From Asinibacterium sp. OR53 (GTDB lineage: Bacteria; Bacteroidota; Bacteroidia; Chitinophagales; Chitinophagaceae), in NCBI RefSeq assembly GCF_000515315.1, contig NZ_KI911562.1:1012505-1076504 (forward strand): a stretch of 64,000 bases of DNA, written 5' to 3'. The notes beneath the pieces are model-generated. The model had not been told where the DNA came from. It did no database searches and saw only the letters and a program-made list of their open reading frames with translations. Shown in pieces: positions 62,126 to 64,000 of this stretch. A program made the position numbers and the translations under genes. Positions within the stretch are counted from its first letter, which is position 1. Every line of letters begins with the position of its first letter.

Positions 62126-63772
62126 CTATCCCTCAAAGGTACTATAGAAATAAGGTGTTTTGGCTTCGAACTCGGCACTGCAGGTATCTACCATCTTGTA
62201 CACCCTGGTAATACCCAACGCTTTTCTTTTCTCATACACTTGCTCGTCTGTGCAGTCGCCATGCAGGATGCGCGCGATCTGCTCATCGGAGAAGCCGTTC
62301 TTTTTAGCATCTTTCAACAAGTCATCCGGTATGGTAGCGATGGAATATTTAGCAATTTCTTTTTCCATATTGCAGATGAGCTGTATCTGGTAAATGAACC
62401 AGCGGTCGATACCGGTTGCCTGCACGATGGATTTAACAGTAGAACCCTGCATCAGTGCATCTTTGATGCGGAAGATGCGATCCCATTTCGGGGTTTTGAT
62501 GTATTCTACCAGCTCGGCGCTTTTCATAAGGCTTTTACCATAATAACCCAATCCCACTGCATCGTTCTCCAGGCTCTGACAGGCTTTCTGAATAGCTTCT
62601 GAAAAACTTCTGCCGATGGCCATCACTTCACCCACACTTTTCATTTGCAGACCAAGGGTGTCGTTAGCGCCTTTGAATTTATCGAAGTTCCAGCGGGGTA
62701 CTTTTACGATCACATAATCCAGTGCAGGCTCAAAATAAGCCGAAGTGGTTTGGGTGATCTGGTTCTTCAGTTCATCGAGTGAATAACCGATGGCGAGTTT
62801 GGCTGCGATCTTGGCAATGGGATAACCGGTTGCTTTGGAAGCGAGAGCTGAAGAGCGGCTCACGCGGGGGTTAATTTCCACGGCGATGAGTTCTTCTGTT
62901 GCGGGGTTAAGCGCGAACTGCACGTTACAACCGCCGGCAAAATTGCCCAGTGAGCGCATCATGAGGATGGCTTTGTTGCGCATTTCCTGGAAAGCGGTAT
63001 CGCTGAGGGTCATAGCCGGTGCTACGGTGATGGAATCGCCGGTGTGCACGCCCATGGGGTCGAGGTTCTCCACTGTACAGATGATCACCACATTATCCTT
63101 CTGGTCACGCAGGAGCTCCAGCTCATATTCTTTCCATCCCAAAACTGCTTTTTCAACCAGCACCTCGTGGATAGGCGAGGCTTTCAAACCTCTGTCAAGG
63201 GCTGCATCGAGGTCTTCTTTGCTGTGTACGAAACCGCCGCCGGTACCGCCGAGGGTAAATGAAGGACGGATTACGAGGGGAAATCCGATTTCCTGTGCAA
63301 ACTCCTTGCCCTCCAAAAAGCTGTTGGCCACCCTGCTGGGAGCCACAGCCATACCGATCTTCACCATCAGCTGGCGGAATTTCTCGCGGTCTTCTGCTGT
63401 ATCGATGGCGGCAACGTCTACCCCTATCAGATGAACGCCATATTTTTCCCAAACACCCAGCTCGTCGGCCTCTTTACAGAGGTTGAGGGCTGTCTGACCA
63501 CCCATGGTAGGCAGTACCGCATCGATCTGGTTCTCGTCGAGTATCTGTTCGATGCTCTCTACGGTGAGGGGCAACAGGTATACCTTATCGGCCATCATGG
63601 GGTCGGTCATGATAGTAGCGGGGTTGCTGTTGATAAGGATCACTTTGATGCCTTCTTCACGCAGGCTGCGGGCAGCCTGGGAGCCGGAATAATCGAATTC
63701 ACAGGCCTGGCCAATTACAATGGGGCCAGAACCGATGATGAGCACAGATTTGATGGAAAGGTCTTTGGGCAT
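62126..63772 (-). CDS. carB: Carbamoyl-phosphate synthase large subunit, N-terminal half
   Basis: A 548-residue protein matching the first half of CarB: the [22 protein letters not shown] loop, ATP-grasp motifs ([26 protein letters not shown]), and the oligomerisation domain ending FYSTFEG. It stops exactly where the carbamoyl-phosphate synthetic half should begin. The usual continuation, starting VVLGSGPNRIGQGIEFDY, is absent; after the stop come three or so codons then another stop. It is thus a split carB or a truncation. The N half makes carboxyphosphate and carbamate. The peroxiredoxin gene starts divergently beyond a 147-base gap. Confidence 0.85.
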   Translation of the reverse strand: MPKDLSIKSVLIIGSGPIVIGQACEFDYSGSQAARSLREEGIKVILINSNPATIMTDPMMADKVYLLPLTVESIEQILDENQIDAVLPTMGGQTALNLCKEADELGVWEKYGVHLIGVDVAAIDTAEDREKFRQLMVKIGMAVAPSRVANSFLEGKEFAQEIGFPLVIRPSFTLGGTGGGFVHSKEDLDAALDRGLKASPIHEVLVEKAVLGWKEYELELLRDQKDNVVIICTVENLDPMGVHTGDSITVAPAMTLSDTAFQEMRNKAILMMRSLGNFAGGCNVQFALNPATEELIAVEINPRVSRSSALASKATGYPIAKIAAKLAIGYSLDELKNQITQTTSAYFEPALDYVIVKVPRWNFDKFKGANDTLGLQMKSVGEVMAIGRSFSEAIQKACQSLENDAVGLGYYGKSLMKSAELVEYIKTPKWDRIFRIKDALMQGSTVKSIVQATGIDRWFIYQIQLICNMEKEIAKYSIATIPDDLLKDAKKNGFSDEQIARILHGDCTDEQVYEKRKALGITRVYKMVDTCSAEFEAKTPYFYSTFEG

Positions 63773-63891
63773 GGTTGCTAAAAAATAAATTGTGCAAATG
63801 TAGGACTGATAAGGGAATTATAGGCGATTATTTTCTTGTTACGAACTTGGGCCTCTTATAGTGAGGGTGCCATAAATAGGTCATTATCAGT

Positions 63892-63899
63892 TAATTTTG
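63892..63899 (+). promoter_or_regulatory. Possible -7 element for the peroxiredoxin gene
   Basis: TAATTTTG matches TAnnTTTG, 20 bases before the ATG at 63920. No TTG at the usual -33 spacing. Confidence 0.35.
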
Positions 63900-63919
63900 C
63901 CCTTCAAAGTGTACATAGA

Positions 63920-64000
63920 ATGGCAGTTTTAAAAGAAGGAAGCAAAGCTCCTGTTTTTAAGGGGGTTGACCAGAACGGGAAAGCGATTTCATTGGAAGAT
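63920..64000 (+). CDS. Peroxiredoxin (Bcp/AhpC-TSA type), 5' part
   Basis: The first 27 codons, cut by the window edge. The product begins MAVLKEGSKAPVF then GVDQNGKAISLED, the N-terminal pattern of thioredoxin-dependent thiol peroxidases of the Bcp/PrxQ group, in which KAPxF is followed by a NGKxxSL strand. The catalytic Cys lies beyond the edge. The family reduces hydrogen and organic peroxides using thioredoxin. Confidence 0.72.
   Translation, partial: MAVLKEGSKAPVFKGVDQNGKAISLED

Noticed and set aside
1..64000. tRNA, rRNA, insertion sequence, prophage or integrative element
   Set aside because: No conserved rRNA stretches, tRNA cloverleaf, transposase, integrase or phage structural genes were seen on reading both strands, but a covariance-model search was not possible.

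Overview
The window looks like chromosomal DNA of a Bacteroidota bacterium, most likely of the family Chitinophagaceae. This rests on five things: housekeeping proteins that read as Bacteroidota types; promoters of the TAnnTTTG class; frequent TTG starts with no obvious Shine-Dalgarno sequence; a domain resembling the type IX secretion sorting tail; and Tat-exported Gfo/Idh and TIM-barrel proteins. The genus call is inference. I saw no rRNA, tRNA, CRISPR array, prophage or insertion sequence. No gene-free stretch exceeds 300 bases; the longest are about 225 bases (near 41.7 kb and 26.5 kb).

Layout. 1-3.4 kb: the 3' end of a UvrD/PcrA helicase, a GT39-like membrane glycosyltransferase and a pnuC-nadR pair for nicotinamide riboside salvage. 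3.4-7.0 kb (minus): a run of GH3-family acyl-adenylate enzyme, cyclophilin, LysE exporter and MtgA. 7.1-11.3 kb: inositol monophosphatase, thiL, an S41 peptidase and an outer-membrane-like protein. 11.3-13.7 kb (minus): recX, nitrilase-type omega-amidase, nagA. 13.7-17.1 kb: response regulator, dnaN, sterol-desaturase-like hydroxylase, kdsB. 17.1-22.9 kb: a compact Hpt / response regulator / TPR-YaiO porin / unknown envelope protein / GT2 synthase / HEAT-repeat cluster that I read as a candidate exopolysaccharide synthesis and export locus. 22.9-31.2 kb: a KdnB-like Kdo oxidase, a DEAD-box helicase, a methyltransferase, membrane proteins of unknown role, an amidohydrolase, a Gfo/Idh oxidoreductase and a YoaK-type protein.

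31.2-36.7 kb: a tight four-gene operon (LctP-family permease, hydroxypyruvate/glyoxylate reductase, glycerate kinase, cupin) that reads as glycerate/hydroxypyruvate uptake and assimilation, followed by a cysteine-rich FNR-like regulator. 36.7-47.7 kb is the most accessory-like part. It holds a broken DUF1203 gene, two cupins facing an HxlR regulator across a twin operator, a papain-like lipoprotein, an AAA-ATPase/nuclease with duplicated hairpins around its promoter, a hipBA toxin-antitoxin pair with a 13-bp inverted-repeat operator, a previously unlisted 42-residue microprotein and an MFS exporter. 47.8-52.8 kb: a stand-alone sorting-tail-like protein, a 2-oxoglutarate dioxygenase, a chromate transporter, an orphan ParA and an esterase. 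52.8-57.7 kb: a two-gene RND efflux system and pdxH. 57.7-64 kb: an orphan C-terminal half of transketolase, a 1132-residue GH18-deacetylase-GT2 fusion, a half-length carB that stops at the internal domain junction, and the 5' end of a peroxiredoxin.

The best candidates for undescribed biology are the 17-23 kb envelope polysaccharide cluster together with the trimodular fusion at 58.7-62.1 kb, the AAA-ATPase/nuclease locus with its duplicated hairpins, and the small-protein and repeat region beside hipBA.
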